64,000 bases of DNA from Ctena decussata (Eukaryota; Mollusca; Bivalvia; Lucinida; Lucinidae), in NCBI GenBank assembly GCA_963989385.1, contig OZ022502.1, positions 10,245,001 to 10,309,000 of the forward strand, given 5' to 3'. Shown piece by piece: positions 37,901-40,415 of the stretch; position 1 is the stretch's first letter; each line of letters begins with the position of its first letter. Position numbers and translations under genes: made by a program. Under the pieces are notes generated by a model. The model saw only the letters and a program-made list of their open reading frames with translations, ran no database searches and was not told the origin of the DNA.

Positions 37901-40042
37901 TCTTCTGAATCCCATTTGTATAAAATATCGTGTTTCAGAAATGTTTGTAAATGTATTTATGTTTATACAAATAAAAAAATAAACTTTAAACTAAAATTAC
38001 CATAATCCTTATTACCTTAACGTAGTTCTGTAATGGTGTCGGGCAAGCTCTAAGTCCCCAGTGTCTTTAAGAAGGTTGGCGTAGTTGTAGTGCATTTTGG
38101 CATTATGGGGCATCCTGGTCACTCCAGACCTATAATGAAGAAAACAAGAGATTAAGCAAGCACAAAAAACATCCAAGTTTGGTTCTGTTGTTGTTGTTTT
38201 ATTGTTTTACGTCCACGGTAAACAGCTATGGTCATGTCGGGACGGTCAGTTAACCTAACCACACTATTCCTGGGCAGGCTCAGACCTCCTAAGCGGTTAA
38301 CCAGTACTAAGTGCACATACTTTGGCCAGTAACTGACAACTGCCCCTCTTGAATCAGTGGAAGGAGAAATGAAAGTTTGAGGCCTGACCGGGTATCGCAC
38401 CCAGGACCTCTGGCTCTTGAGTCAGATGCGCTACCGACTGCGCTATGCGGCCCGGCCAGTAAAGGTACATTGTACTTAATGTTAATGACTTGTTTTGTAA
38501 GCCAAAAGACCCCATCATGAATTTTATACAATTTGTTGTTAAAAAAATTGAATTTTACCTTTGAATCTTACTATATTGTATACACTTTTAATTGTACTCA
38601 CATAAAACAAGAGGCCCTGAATCGCTCACCTGAGCAAAAAGGTTAAAGGTCAAACTAGGGTCATAATTTGAACAAAACCAGATAGTTTGCAACCATTTCC
38701 AAATGGTTCTGAAGAAGATTTTTGAATGTATTCTATGTATTGCTATGGTTCAAACCCTGGACCCCCTTGGGCAGGGCCATTTTGGACCCTGGGGACATCA
38801 TTTGAATAATCTTGGTAAAGGACCACTAGGCAATGCTAAAAGCTAAGTTTCAAGCCTCTGAGGCAAGTGGTTCTGAAGAGGAAGATTTCTGAATATTTTT
38901 CTATGTATTTCTAGGGTTCAAACCCAGGACCCCCTGGGGGGCATTTTTGAACAAACTAGGTAAGGGACCACCAGGCAATGCATCATACAAAATTTCAAGC
39001 ATCTGCACTAAGGGGTTCTGAAGAAGAAGGTTTATAAGTACATTTTAATTTCGAACCCAAGACTCCCTGCCCCAGGGCCATTTTGGATCCCAGGGCCACC
39101 ATTTACATAAACTTTGTAGGAGTCCACCAGGCAATGCATCATACCAAAATTTCAAGCATCTGAGCCAAGTGGTTCTGAAGAAGAAGATTTTTTAATAGTT
39201 TCCCATGTATTTCTATGGCTCAAACTCAGGACTCCCTGCCGCTGAGCCATTTTGGACCCTGGGGCCATCATTTGAACAACATTGATAAAGCACAACAAGG
39301 TAATGCATCATACCAATTTTCAAGCATCTAGGCCATATTGGACCCTGGGGCTACCATTTGAACAAACTTGGTAGAGAACCACTAGACAATGCTTCAAACC
39401 AAATATCAAAGCCCTAGGCCTAGCGGTTTCAGAAGATGTCATTTAAAGTAAATTGTTGACGACGCACGACGGACAACGCACGACGGACACTGGTCGATGA
39501 CAATAGCTCACCCTGAGCCTATGGCTCAGGTGAGCTAAAAATGACAGATGGGTAATGAAATACTGTTGGTGTAGACCTGTTGCATTTACCAAAATAAAGG
39601 AAGAGACACATTTTGCTATAAACCTGGTTCCTGAATTCATGGCAATTATTTTAAGTAACAGCGTTCATGATAAAATTGTTGATTCCTTAATTTCAATTTA
39701 AAATGCCTTCATGTTTGAAAATGGGCACTTTATTTTCCTTTTGAATATTTATCCTAATGTGCTTAAATACTGAGACACCTATAACCCATTAATTTTTCAT
39801 TTGGACAAATGGAAAATTATTGGTTTTAGGTGTGTCAATACATCAGTTCATTAGGGTAGTAGTTTAAGGCATCTTACTTAAACAATGTCTCTCTTGACAA
39901 CCAGATTTTGTTCTGACTCCATGTTTTCCCAGCATGCAACACCAGAAGAAGGGTTATTCCTGACAGCAGTAATGGCCGCTGCAGCCTCCATCTTGAACAC
40001 AGTCTGACAAAACCAGAACTAACACACAGGCAAAACCCCAGG
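4884..40042 (-). CDS. TMTC1: TMTC-family (TMTC1-like) gene, last ten coding exons
   Basis: This is the 3' portion of a transmembrane and TPR repeat-containing protein gene. TMTC proteins are ER-resident multi-pass proteins of the O-mannosyltransferase type that modify cadherins, with TPRs in the ER lumen. Ten exons (40042-39878, 38129-38016, 28763-28620, 27552-27341, 25612-25477, 24436-24292, 22838-22701, 20316-20188, 5341-5264, 4991-4884) all have AG/GT borders, and the codon phase carries through every junction, giving 455 residues and a TAA. The first exon holds the last membrane segments and the KTW...W..E.LF stretch typical of the end of the TMTC membrane part; the rest is TPR units. The short TPR around NNLGTLLDNKTEAE and the LRKLERL end favour TMTC1 over TMTC2-4, by recollection of the family only. 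N-terminal exons (about half the protein) were not found. Introns run from 1 to about 15 kb and are full of repeats. Confidence 0.85.
5264..5341 (-). CDS. TMTC1: TMTC-like exon: TPR 10
   Basis: The exon is 78 bp with acceptor TATTTCAG and donor GTGAGT, phase 0. It encodes DYSKALELDPNHVKAHGNSG followed by TIYHIR, matching the last complete TPR of TMTC1. It is too short to appear as a free reading frame; the call rests on splice borders and on joining cleanly to the exons on each side. Confidence 0.8.
5386..5759. repeat. MITE with ACTGTATTACTCC ends, containing a GAATTTGCTCC foldback
   Basis: It begins ACTGTATTACTCCCATTAAA and ends TTTTATTAGGATTAATACAGT, inverted ends of about 17 bp. The middle includes GTGTAGTAAATCAGCCACT and a copy of the foldback family. 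Related copies: 24785-24890 and 27745-28112. Confidence 0.55.
5760..6303. other. unassigned intronic DNA
   Basis: There is no supported gene; a 64-codon open frame here has no recognisable feature. A short hairpin is centred on ACCTATAAATATATAGGT near 5950-5966. Confidence 0.4.
6919..8307 (+). CDS. non-LTR retrotransposon ORF1 (L1-type RRM protein)
   Basis: The product has 462 residues. Residues 1-45 are RG/RGG-rich and basic, suited to RNA binding. Residues about 160-250 carry the L1-ORF1-type RRM signature: RRRNLIFRGI, then the hallmark ERAHRLG near 200-206, followed by RPRPIIVAF and the C-terminal helix region (DYPQEISSARKSLW). The tail after 290 is Ser/Gln-rich and disordered. ORF1 proteins of this type coat the element RNA. 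The TAG is followed 33 bases later by the ATG of ORF2, a usual bicistronic layout. The reading frame is intact, so the copy is fairly young. It lies antisense in an intron of the TMTC-like gene. Confidence 0.85.
   Translation: MAIRNARGNRRGSSRGNRGWTNCVKSVETKTSRGGARNNRSINRANVSGSTDDELFMDETEEFSDGFVPVSYGRGKRQRVSSGGRSNSDISNELSNFENMSTDDKLNALFRKLTTTEVKVDSIYCSNFPERLSSAETVIQSNVKRIKLLEYKSIDIEARSRRRNLIFRGINGDEPNENCFEKVRDIIFNKLCIEDDMYLERAHRLGPRNIGHRNRPRPIIVAFRDYYDTELILEKAFRLKGSNYAVSRDYPQEISSARKSLWGQFKEARSVDRNRVQIKYPARLVVNGATVRDCFPDWDEVMQQKRVQTEESAPAQAAPGQVVPVVPRVDNASVQHTVESSRSFSSTGARPKDNVPNKKSLNSERHSRTRTKDSVESLSSQVQSQRNRSKTRSFAQVIGQKSTAGMSGAPGKSSVSGSTFQQGACGSDTRNENITDRLSSSDMSINDSNINRPDSGGNTVNG
8341..10251 (+). 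CDS. non-LTR retrotransposon ORF2, 5' part (endonuclease and start of RT)
   Basis: The frame has 636 codons. It begins with an apurinic-type endonuclease: LNVQGL near the start, catalytic Glu in TETWS (about residue 34), GDMNARTG (about 152), and SDHC near 263. The RT starts around 520 with NGKSGGPD, IIPLHKKGD and NYRGITLLSVIGKLFTRIL, ending in AQAGFR, where the frame runs out. From there the correct sequence continues in the next frame from about 10208-10225, so a one-base change has split ORF2. The RT style (NYRGITLLS plus a Cys/His tail in the second part) suggests an I/Nimb- or L1-related clade; I could not settle which. Confidence 0.85.
   Translation: MLNVQGLVSKNVCKLDSPEIKSIFENNDIVLFTETWSSELYDYSVDGFENIILHRTANKHGSKRASGGLIVYVRSKFYDKNMIIKTDCDDIIWLGFNPGILSDKYVFLCLCYVLPVGTSREPLVDVSVFDRLLLHIAEYEASYASNCSFIVCGDMNARTGALSDMAVNDNSLHVPLPDNYVCDDYIPRCSEDKVINNNGHLLIDFCNQTSLIMLNGRCGYDCNIGKYTFVGHSGRSVIDYVLVSKDLFGNVSSFAVGDPNILSDHCTLSFILPFTYYSKNVETVTDEYEKLDYKYAWRPDAADAFKENLLTDSIKNELYTIQQNLSAAHDDNDFIDNNVNSFVNILENCAASCRKNICTTNPNNNVCSKDMSKNQPWYTDLCNDKKRIFYKCLNRYRTDKTDLNRDNMVKARSDFKSELRKARFIYNCDQTKKLNTLRYKNAKDYWKLLKGAFYDKHPDIKISEFANYFKAVNNPDDPFFTADEDTTFLFEHYVQGKVQIMFDELNIPITSEEINAAINQLSNGKSGGPDKILNEFFIHGRESLLSTLHIMFNVIYSRGYFPKSWSLGDIIPLHKKGDKDNVQNYRGITLLSVIGKLFTRILNTRLNTWAENYGIYIEAQAGFRQHVYRGQYFRFK
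10178..11800 (+). CDS. non-LTR retrotransposon ORF2, 3' part (RT core and Cys/His tail)
   Basis: The frame has 540 codons, shifted by one base from the preceding part; the real homology begins around TGDNIFVLNN (about 10218). It holds the RT palm: FIDFSKAFDYV (motif A), GVRQGECLSPFLFAVY (motif B), LLYADDIIIF (motif C, YADD), then the thumb with YTYLGIVF. Near the end CSTCNVLEDELHFVIEC gives a CxxC...HxxxxC zinc-knuckle-like tail common in several non-LTR clades. The ATG at 10178 lies upstream of the shift and is probably not used. Without recoding the full ORF2 polyprotein cannot be made. Confidence 0.85.
   Translation: MGSTLKHRRVFGNTCTGDNIFVLNNLISHALNSGRKLYCSFIDFSKAFDYVVKDILWFKLLNIGVRGKMLDIIVSMYKNVYSRVKYNDYLSEPFSCHLGVRQGECLSPFLFAVYVNDIENEFIAKGANGIDIVVLKIFLLLYADDIIIFAETPEDLQASLDILYDYCQKWKLKVNIDKSKVMVFRKGGHLQRNLSFKYGNVDLEIVSKYTYLGIVFTTGGSFNTAQLTLSGQAQKAIFILNKYLTKFSNLVPSHVLDLFDKLISPILCYGSEVWGFSVAKDVEKVHLKFCKKLLAVKQCTQNDFIYGETGRTPLHIRRYMQIIKYWLKVISSQNHKFIKATYDLLLRDLNDFPNKTNWASQVRDMLFNLGFNEIWYNQSVGNEAIFLFTFKQRLTDTFIQNWNARLNESSRAIFYRNLNFFSYKSYLDIKSDSLRHSLSRLRTSSHRLEVEVGRWAKPEKIPLERRICSTCNVLEDELHFVIECSRYTELRRKFIKPYFYIRPNAHKFFELIQSTNTKIVENLALFVYKAFKERNNYVFV
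11801..12366 (+). mobile_element. 3' UTR and probable 3' end of the non-LTR retrotransposon
   Basis: The non-coding segment after ORF2 has no recognisable gene. It ends in an AATAAAATTATC stretch followed by two copies of ACAAT (to about 12367), which looks like the short A-rich or simple-repeat tail of a non-LTR element. The 5' end was not resolved; it lies somewhere between 6308 and 6919. I could not identify a target-site duplication. Confidence 0.5.
12367..12770 (+). other. leader of the Ngaro-like element
   Basis: A 400-bp non-coding segment lies between the tail of the non-LTR element and the gag ATG. It probably contains the left terminal repeat and promoter of the Ngaro-like element. 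Ngaro elements carry split direct repeats; I looked for matches between this region and 17167-17820 and saw only TGCTTATAG shared, too short to prove the repeat. Confidence 0.4.
12771..13874 (+). CDS. Ngaro-like (DIRS-order) gag-like protein
   Basis: The product has 367 residues. The first 30 residues are strongly basic (KRGRGQKRKG, EKRRRKER). The central part is helical. Residues 286-318 hold a Cys/His cluster, C-x7-C-x4-C-x3-H-x-C-x2-C-x5-H-x4-C by eye, as in the putative capsid protein of Ngaro/DIRS retroelements. It overlaps the RT frame by about 200 bp, as these compact elements often do. It starts at the first ATG, in GCGCAATATTAAG-ATGGC context, after a leader with no other frame. Intact. 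Confidence 0.8.
   Translation: MAGKRGRGQKRKGTSSNVVAEKRRRKEREDEDELTLDQNVERLDLLSEGTVQQAGAGKPRHVNSSNASTKTRAIVDFEQLIQESLGSDLQAKSNTVASSQPESEQSNLAQVFEQDPPEMVRCGEDAIALHVPEAIKRKIRRHEFVNLAVLLKGGVELAELYGSNLLSINEKGQLETKPKTVTDKIFSVEKWTDAFLIFSSIYLLEYPHKTQEILKYTSIIREAATRSPWLQCRLYDEQFRLRQTLRVQSWGEINSHLWLRCFSSRSPYTSQLSSPQTTVTQRTPTCLDFNKGSCKWSVCRYLHVCAICSSSAHGKWECPNNIPTHVLPQNSQVQSQSQPFRASFRGTRSFRPYWRGAGRRPARGSSY
13678..15504 (+). CDS. Ngaro-like reverse transcriptase and RNase H
   Basis: The open frame has 608 codons. The part overlapping gag (to 13874) is probably not authentic protein; homology starts near residue 80. RT motifs: SPIGIVPKKEPNEFRLIHHL (about 159-178), FKIDIRSAFR with Asp222, MPFGCSAS, and HYLDDFLGG with YLDD at 288-291. 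RNase H follows from about residue 450: LFTDSAAGEGMGFGIYF, the E-L-x-P-I helix, RSDNLAVCHILN, and GISNSLCDSLSR with the final Asp. This RT type, close to DIRS-order elements, makes cDNA that is integrated by the recombinase coded next. Frame intact; the end overlaps the recombinase frame by 37 bp. Confidence 0.9.
   Translation: MCVQFVLLQLMASGSALITSQHMCCRKTVRFSLNHSRFVLHFGEQEAFAPTGEEQGAAQQGEVHINLSLSSIAPSPINVNELEKELASYNSPDAAIILDGFKNGFSIHYEGPHEPTDSRNIKSANQHPEIVLQKIQKELRMGRVAGPFNQRPLKNLRVSPIGIVPKKEPNEFRLIHHLSHPFGSSVNDYIDKTNSSVQYTSFDEAVYMVQELGRNCLLFKIDIRSAFRLLPLAVSEFDQLGFKFKGQYYIEKCMPFGCSASCKKWELFATFLEFLVRKKAGSNYLLHYLDDFLGGGKSGTKDCSKLMQVFQQCMKQLNVPISEEKTAGPATIICFLGLEIDSEKMEVRIPLHKIQEIIDRIDNFLQREKVTLREMQSLIGVLNFACRAVVPGRPFCRRLINAICGLTKPFHHLRINKGIRQDLRMWKQFFQNFNGIAVFHDRFWVSNDHVQLFTDSAAGEGMGFGIYFAGEWTCAQWPNSWFLQGHTADITVLELFPILVALYIWGEKLRNKKICFRSDNLAVCHILNSMTSRSDRVMVLVRNITLKCLAMNIAVKGQHISGISNSLCDSLSRFNQDKFRQLAPDAAEEPAAIPDHLWRIFDQELLPF
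15468..16373 (+). CDS. Ngaro-like tyrosine recombinase
   Basis: The product has 301 residues. It has a SAM-like N-terminal domain (about 10-105), then the catalytic domain with Arg151 in LFRVSEL, Lys189 in RSSKT, His264 and Arg267 in HSFRIGRAS, Trp290 in MGRWTS and Tyr298 (or 295) in YMSYLRM. All catalytic positions are present. In DIRS-order elements this enzyme replaces the integrase and inserts a circular cDNA without target duplication. The ORF starts inside the end of the RT frame, so translation probably depends on coupling or recoding. Confidence 0.9.
   Translation: MAHLRSGVASLLKASLAVNSSLAYKTACRKYQDFRRDYNLPLLWPSPVAHLVLFIAFCFEAGLAASTIRLYTSGVCFVHKICGWSDPSEHFIIRKLLEGCRRARQRKDGRVPITLAILKKICQHLPFVTCSRYETLLFRAVYSLAYFGLFRVSELVVTHPIASSHALGINDVTFEKSSEAMIICIRSSKTNQRGPAVSIRIPGSASDGISCVQLVKDYVQIRPKYGDFYFCHANGEPLTRSQFSGVLCKVLKHAGFLTNAYRSHSFRIGRASELAVKGVSDDNIKQMGRWTSNAYMSYLRM
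16579..17166 (+). CDS. SGNH-fold hydrolase carried by the Ngaro-like element
   Basis: The product has 195 residues. SGNH blocks are visible: block I VGDSIL (Gly3-Asp4-Ser5), block III LGGNN (64-67, Gly and Asn), and block V HDGVH (Asp160, His163) followed by LTLVGNYMYL. Such esterase/lipase-like ORFs are known from Ngaro and some other retroelements; their role is not known. A good splice acceptor (TTAACATTCCAG) sits just before the ATG, with PDIW-like coding continuing upstream, so this domain may be joined to an earlier exon by splicing (inference). All catalytic residues are present. Confidence 0.8.
   Translation: MVGDSILRHAGETAVMQGNPNLGLQDKIIDWDGRSSMMIQDLHGSLQYGLLKARRPLMILLHLGGNNIDNTNTWKIVKNTEAEVSYIFLHFSDALLVWTDILPRFHWRNTPNDDHSLKSMDLKRKKVNRRIRKIVLAHPNGRAIIHKNIDRHTPGFFEHDGVHLTLVGNYMYLHTLAEALSAFLSNSGIKVFDSE
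17167..17820 (+). other. 3' non-coding region of the Ngaro-like element and right part of the TTAA element
   Basis: There is no gene here. It contains a 34-bp direct duplication (units at about 17442-17474 and 17480-17512, sharing GATGTAATGCGATATGTGCT) and a short inverted pair (CCGATGGTC near 17240 and GACCATCGG near 17560). It ends at the right inverted repeat of the TTAA-flanked element. Where the Ngaro-like element stops and the older host element resumes is not clear. Confidence 0.45.
17841..18900 (+). mobile_element. pearl-like (Helentron-type, non-autonomous) element 1
   Basis: It starts AACAAGGGCTTCGCAAGCGG and GCGCATAATACGCCCGTTT; the 3' end repeats this as AAACGGGCGTATAAAAA. The core has about three imperfect ~155-175-bp units (GGGGGAGCAACC...TTGTACGC) and is followed by an ACGG/ACAG-rich stretch at 18805-18855. 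This layout (core repeats, ACGG microsatellite, hairpin end) is that of bivalve pearl elements. No protein frame. Confidence 0.65.
18901..19254. repeat. unassigned DNA with a 64-bp direct duplication
   Basis: The words TTTAGCTCCGCC and ACTGGCTTCATCACATGATG occur twice at about 18940-19010 and 19005-19075. Nothing else is recognised. Confidence 0.5.
19255..19640. repeat. ~29-bp minisatellite (CCATGGCTCTCAA)
   Basis: About 13 imperfect copies of a unit CAAAACTACAA-CCATGGCTCTCAACTAGA, the number of A residues varying. No open frame spans it. Confidence 0.8.
19641..20100. repeat. foldback repeat near 19930-20050
   Basis: Left arm CTGGGGAAGTAAATTGTTGG and right arm CCAACAATTACCTCCCCAAA pair, with inner matches AAATTGCATTTTAGGAGTC and the reverse strand of the spacer. 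The rest is unassigned. Confidence 0.55.
20188..20316 (-). CDS. TMTC1: TMTC-like exon: TPR 9
   Basis: The exon is 129 bp with acceptor TTTTATAG and donor GTGAGT, phase 0 on both sides. It encodes SKEYLSSAIEVSEASGKTER, LSILYFERANNYKDLSKYTE and ALQ. It corresponds to the less regular TPR before the last two repeats in TMTC1. The next exon lies about 14.8 kb downstream, across the retroelement cluster. Confidence 0.8.
20688..20910. repeat. foldback MITE, GGGGCCGTATTCATAAA family
   Basis: This is a nearly complete palindrome: arms of about 105 bp starting GGGGCCGTATTCATAAAGC, centre around TCTTTGTAAGACTG. A second copy is at 49466-49687, also with both arms. Confidence 0.75.
20949..21142. repeat. 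foldback MITE, AGCTCTAGATAAGAG family
   Basis: The arms AGCTCTAGATAAGAGGGGTA and its inverted partner pair for about 45 bp, and a second inner pair CATATGTTGTGACCCCTC/GAGGGGTCACAACATATG flanks the centre. A partial relative is at 50380-50525. Confidence 0.7.
21346..21527 (-). mobile_element. tRNA-derived SINE, family A copy 1
   Basis: Read on the minus strand the head is CCTGGTAGCTCAGTGGGTAA (box A) with GGTTTGATTCTCACT (box B), then a body ending in the GACTGAAATACTGTTG region. The same family is at 32840-33042, 35690-35875, 37455-37665 and 48339-48531. Confidence 0.7.
21528..22079. other. microsatellite and small repeats
   Basis: A GA-rich microsatellite lies at about 21538-21602. It is followed by traces of foldback repeats (AAAGGGAAGCC at 21617; CAGACTGCTCC hairpin core 21806-21872). 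No gene seen. Confidence 0.5.
22080..22504. mobile_element. MITE with TAA duplication (PIF/Harbinger-like)
   Basis: Ends GGCCGCGTTTACACGACC and (reverse) GGCCGCATTTACACGAGC; TAA is duplicated on both sides (22077-22079, 22505-22507). A three-base TAA/TWA duplication points to the PIF/Harbinger group. Length 425 bp, no coding. Confidence 0.65.
22701..22838 (-). CDS. TMTC1: TMTC-like exon: TPR 8
   Basis: The exon is 138 bp with acceptor ATATTTCAG and donor GTAAGA, both in phase 0. It encodes GNVLGTLDKLDKAESVFLQV, LRLDHQNIEAFLGLSMLLSK and QAKYEQ: a TPR with A-E-x-x-F and a D-x-x-N turn. It is flanked on the acceptor side by a GAGCCG-family palindrome (22881-23117). Confidence 0.85.
22881..23117. 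repeat. palindromic MITE, TGAGCCGTGACACG family
   Basis: The ends TAATTGAGCC and GGCTCAATTA pair, followed by inward-facing AAAACCAACAAAGTGGTT. The centre holds paired GATCAGCCTGGGCATCCGCC words. Further copies: 28310-28547, 28992-29216, 50534-50766, 59526-59758 and a partial at 62118-62295. Confidence 0.75.
23150..24035 (+). mobile_element. two tandem SINE-like copies, the first split by a mariner-like MITE
   Basis: Each copy has TCTCTTTTCAAA-GTACCAATGTTCC, a tRNA-like head (GTAGTGTGGAGGGTAATGCA and GATCAATCCC) and a tail AATGAGACTTTAAACCGAGG. Copy 1 is about 23150-23850 with an insertion at 23206-23728; copy 2 is about 23855-24035 and uninterrupted, so it shows the empty site. Confidence 0.6.
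23206..23728. mobile_element. mariner-like MITE with TA duplication
   Basis: Inverted ends are CTGTAAAACACTTATATTTG and its partner. TA lies on both sides (23204-23205, 23729-23730), and the neighbouring uninterrupted SINE has a single TA at that place. 523 bp, no transposase frame. Confidence 0.75.
24036..24291. other. unassigned intronic DNA
   Basis: No repeat or gene recognised apart from the exon starting at 24292. Confidence 0.4.
24292..24436 (-). CDS. TMTC1: TMTC-like exon: TPR 7
   Basis: The exon is 145 bp with acceptor TTCATCAG and donor GTAAGT. It encodes AIEVKRDIPSLEQLATLYYR, AGRVDESLGLYEEIETMSPN and TTETLVRY. The LATLYYxxGRxxExLxLYEE pattern matches the LGALYYNTGRYEEAL region of vertebrate TMTC1 as recalled. 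It ends on a codon boundary. Confidence 0.85.
24437..25476. repeat. intronic repeats
   Basis: A GAATTTGCTCC foldback copy is at 24580-24775 and a piece of the ACTGTATTACTCC MITE at 24785-24890. Two copies of a ~170-bp segment with CAAACATTGCAGATCCTGAT and GTGAATTCAAAATGAT lie at about 25095-25240 and 25250-25400, followed by three TAAATTTAGAGTTTGCATAT-like short repeats. Confidence 0.5.
25477..25612 (-). CDS. TMTC1: TMTC-like exon: TPR 6
   Basis: The exon is 136 bp with acceptor ATTTTCAG and donor GTTAGT. It encodes DHRSAALYYKKVLEVDRRHS, EAMIHAAHAYNQLGNTDVAE and NLLK, a canonical TPR unit plus the start of the next. The final CA pairs with A of the next exon to give Q. A repeat of the GGCAGGAAGC family starts about 40 bp away in the upstream intron. 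Confidence 0.85.
25635..25935. repeat. second GGCAGGAAGC inverted-repeat element
   Basis: Same internal words as 4469-4799 (GACTGTCCGCGATC, GGCAGGAAGC), arranged toward a centre near 25760, with one end GAATCGATTATACCCTGTG repeated at 26039-26058. It adjoins the exon at 25477-25612. Confidence 0.6.
26060..27186. repeat. intronic repeats including a truncated SINE of family B
   Basis: Two relatives of a repeat with CGCGAAAATTAAA-CCGCAAAA words are at 26150-26270 and 26975-27115. A SINE family B body without its tRNA head is at 26462-26645. (GATT)n is at 26446-26462 and T-rich tracts near 26810. Confidence 0.5.
27187..27326. repeat. foldback MITE centred on GAGCATGCATGTGCTC
   Basis: The arms AGGTTATAAAACTTGAGTA and ATACTCAAGTTTTATAACCT pair, then CAAAATAAAGCACACTGAGT and its partner, meeting at GCATGCATG. 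The repeat ends 15 bp before the exon at 27341. Confidence 0.7.
27341..27552 (-). CDS. TMTC1: TMTC-like exon: TPR 4-5
   Basis: The exon is 212 bp with acceptor TTTGTAG and donor GTAAAA. It encodes KRGERVEGLGLLYKALELDS, GYLCALMSISSAQMELGNFQ, EAEKHLSAAQETSPDSVEVF and THYGALMEKK: two TPR units with the usual A/G/Y/P positions. It enters with one base (TT|T gives F) and leaves with one base (G|GA gives G). A foldback repeat (27187-27326) abuts the donor side. Confidence 0.85.
27553..28309. repeat. intronic repeats
   Basis: A copy of the ACTGTATTACTCC MITE (27745-28112) contains a GAATTTGCTCC foldback core. The remainder is unassigned AT-rich DNA. Confidence 0.5.
28310..28547. repeat. palindromic MITE, TGAGCCGTGACACG family, copy 2
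   Basis: The ends TGAGCCGCGACACGAC and GTCCTGTCGCGGCTCA face each other, with AAAACCAACAATTTGGTT-like inner arms. It lies 73 bp from the exon at 28620-28763. Confidence 0.7.
28620..28763 (-). CDS. TMTC1: TMTC-like exon: TPR 2-3
   Basis: The exon is 144 bp with acceptor GTCATAG and donor GTAAGT. It encodes LDPLYASAHNNLGTLLDNKT, then EAEVHFREALKAAPTHSGAH and VNLGNSL. The shortened linker between NLGTL and EAE is like vertebrate TMTC1. A palindromic repeat of the GAGCCG family lies 70 bp upstream of the exon on the plus strand (28310-28547). Confidence 0.85.
28992..29216. repeat. palindromic MITE, TGAGCCGTGACACG family, copy 3
   Basis: The ends TAAGAGCTGTGAC and TTGCAGCTCTTA are inverted, with AAAACCAACAAAGTGGCA inside. 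It is embedded in unassigned DNA (28764-29571). Confidence 0.65.
29771..31690. repeat. ~186-bp tandem array carrying RFX/X-box-like palindromes
   Basis: A GTTGCCATAGCAAC-type palindrome occurs at 29771, 29958, 30144, 30330, 30521, 30707, 30893, 31285, 31470 and 31670. Steps are 183-200 bp except one of 392 that contains a MITE. Surrounding words (CCTGTCA-GAATTTCTAAATTTTG, GACAAATATATAACAGT) recur too. GTTGCCATGGCAAC is the X-box consensus bound by RFX factors; the sites may merely be repeat sequence. Confidence 0.75.
31034..31210. mobile_element. pogo-like MITE inside the 186-bp array
   Basis: Ends CAGTCAAACCTGCTCATG and (reverse) CAGTCAAACCTGTCTTAAG; TA on both sides (31032-31033, 31211-31212). 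177 bp. Followed by poly-C and poly-A tracts to 31271. Confidence 0.7.
31691..32720. repeat. unassigned intronic DNA with one foldback MITE
   Basis: Copy of the GAATTTGCTCC family at about 32025-32190 (central hairpin changed) and a poly-C tract at 32485-32503. No supported gene. Confidence 0.45.
32721..34245 (+). mobile_element. pearl-like element 2, with nested SINE
   Basis: It starts AAAACAAGGGCAACAACTC. At least eight ~110-150-bp units contain AAAGGGGCATAATTCCGTAA, GGTGGAGTTATGGTTCTTGC and TTTGTACAAAGTTTCATGAA. It ends after an ACAGACAG/ATGGACAG stretch (34140-34185) and the hairpin CCACCGACTCGACTTCGTCTGG. SINE family A is inserted at 32840-33042. Confidence 0.65.
32840..33042 (-). mobile_element. 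tRNA-derived SINE, family A copy 2, with exact target duplication
   Basis: TGAAAATATCTTCAA is duplicated exactly (32825-32839 and 33043-33057). The minus-strand head is AGTAGCTCAGTGGGTTAAGC with GGTTTGAACCCCGC, the closest of the copies to tRNA boxes A and B. Confidence 0.8.
34246..35689. repeat. intronic hairpin repeats
   Basis: Two hairpins of the ATCTAGATCCATC family are at 34390-34460 and 34555-34625. Repeated TCGAAAA/CGTTTTTGATTG words suggest a degenerate foldback at 35335-35485. The rest is unassigned AT-rich DNA. Confidence 0.45.
35690..35875 (-). mobile_element. tRNA-derived SINE, family A copy 3
   Basis: Minus-strand head GGTAGCTCAGTAGGTTAAGT and a body with CCGTAAACGGGTTTCCAT. 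More diverged than copy 2; the end of the body is truncated. Confidence 0.6.
35876..37050. other. unassigned intronic DNA
   Basis: No gene or clear repeat. Around 36715-37040 the text (GAAATTCTGTTGACCCCCAT, TTCCCATAGACTTCAGTGC) has the feel of an interspersed repeat but no second copy is in the window. Confidence 0.35.
37455..37665 (-). mobile_element. tRNA-derived SINE, family A copy 4
   Basis: Minus-strand head CAGTAACTCAGTAGGTTCAG and body TCACCCTCCCACCGTCTCAG. Degenerate B box. A CAAACAGTGT-family MITE (37690-37855) follows. Confidence 0.55.
38016..38129 (-). CDS. TMTC1: TMTC-like exon: first TPR
   Basis: The exon is 114 bp with acceptor ATTATAG and donor GTAATA. It encodes SGVTRMPHNAKMHYNYANLL followed by KDTGDLELARHHYRTTL, a classic TPR helix pair. 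The H-N-A-K-x-H-Y-N-Y-A-N pattern is a TMTC hallmark directly after the membrane domain. It enters in phase 2 and leaves in phase 2 (AG|G gives R). Confidence 0.85.
38182..38457 (-). mobile_element. tRNA-derived SINE, family B (full head)
   Basis: The minus-strand head GCCGCATAGCGCAGTCGGTA gives a clean box A, and GGTGCGATACCCGG the box B; about 70 bp of tRNA-like sequence is followed by a ~190-bp body ending at GTTTTACGTCC... on the plus strand. The truncated copy at 26462-26645 shares the body. No true tRNA is claimed because the 3' half merges into the body. Confidence 0.75.
38605..39540 (+). mobile_element. pearl-like element 3
   Basis: It starts AAAACAAGAGGCCCTGAATC-GCTCACCTGAGC and ends with an ACGACGG-rich stretch (39458-39490) and the hairpin GCTCACCCTGAGCC/GGCTCAGGTGAGC then TAAAA. 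The core is about five ~110-150-bp units (TTTTGGACCCTGGGG, CAATGCATCATACCA, AAGTGGTTCTGAAGA). No coding. Confidence 0.7.
39541..39877. other. unassigned intronic DNA
   Basis: A short inverted pair (CAGTATTT/AAATACTG) and unassigned AT-rich DNA next to the exon at 39878. Confidence 0.35.
39878..40042 (-). CDS. TMTC1: TMTC-like exon: last membrane segments
   Basis: The exon is 165 bp, with acceptor TTTTCAG before 40042 and donor GTAAGA after 39878. It encodes LGFCLCV..., a basic loop, a hydrophobic run (PLLLSGITLLLVLHA) and KTWSQNKIWLSRETLF. It starts with the third base of a codon and ends with two bases of the next (AA), completed by G of the following exon to give K. The GFC motif and KTW..N..W..E.LF match the end of the TMTC membrane/DUF1736 part. 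The preceding exon is not identified. Confidence 0.85.
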
Positions 40043-40415
40043 CTGAAAATATGAAAGATTATGATTTGAATACCGTAGTTTGTGACAAATATTGCATGCT
40101 TAGGACCTTTATAAATCACCAAGATTTGTCGCCACTGCAACGGTTTTTTTCTCAGTTGCAACATAGAATTATTTTACAAACTAAGAAACAGCACAGCATG
40201 TGTTTCAGGAATTAATTATGAGAATGTTTCAGGATTTAATTATTAAAAATAATTAGCTATGTCAGTGCATACGATATAAAACTAGCCCAATTTTATTGAA
40301 AATGTTTCATCCAGAGCAAATATCATATATCTCTGCATGCACTTGTCATCTAACGCGGAGTGAACTAAACACTTTCTGCAATAGCCTCTACAATTGCAGC
40401 ATGTCGATCGCAGTA

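Noticed and set aside
38150..38531. Possible tRNA gene (and open frames) in the SINE head
   Set aside because: Boxes A and B are clear, but the tRNA-like part merges into a SINE body that recurs at 26462; the frames are the SINE body.
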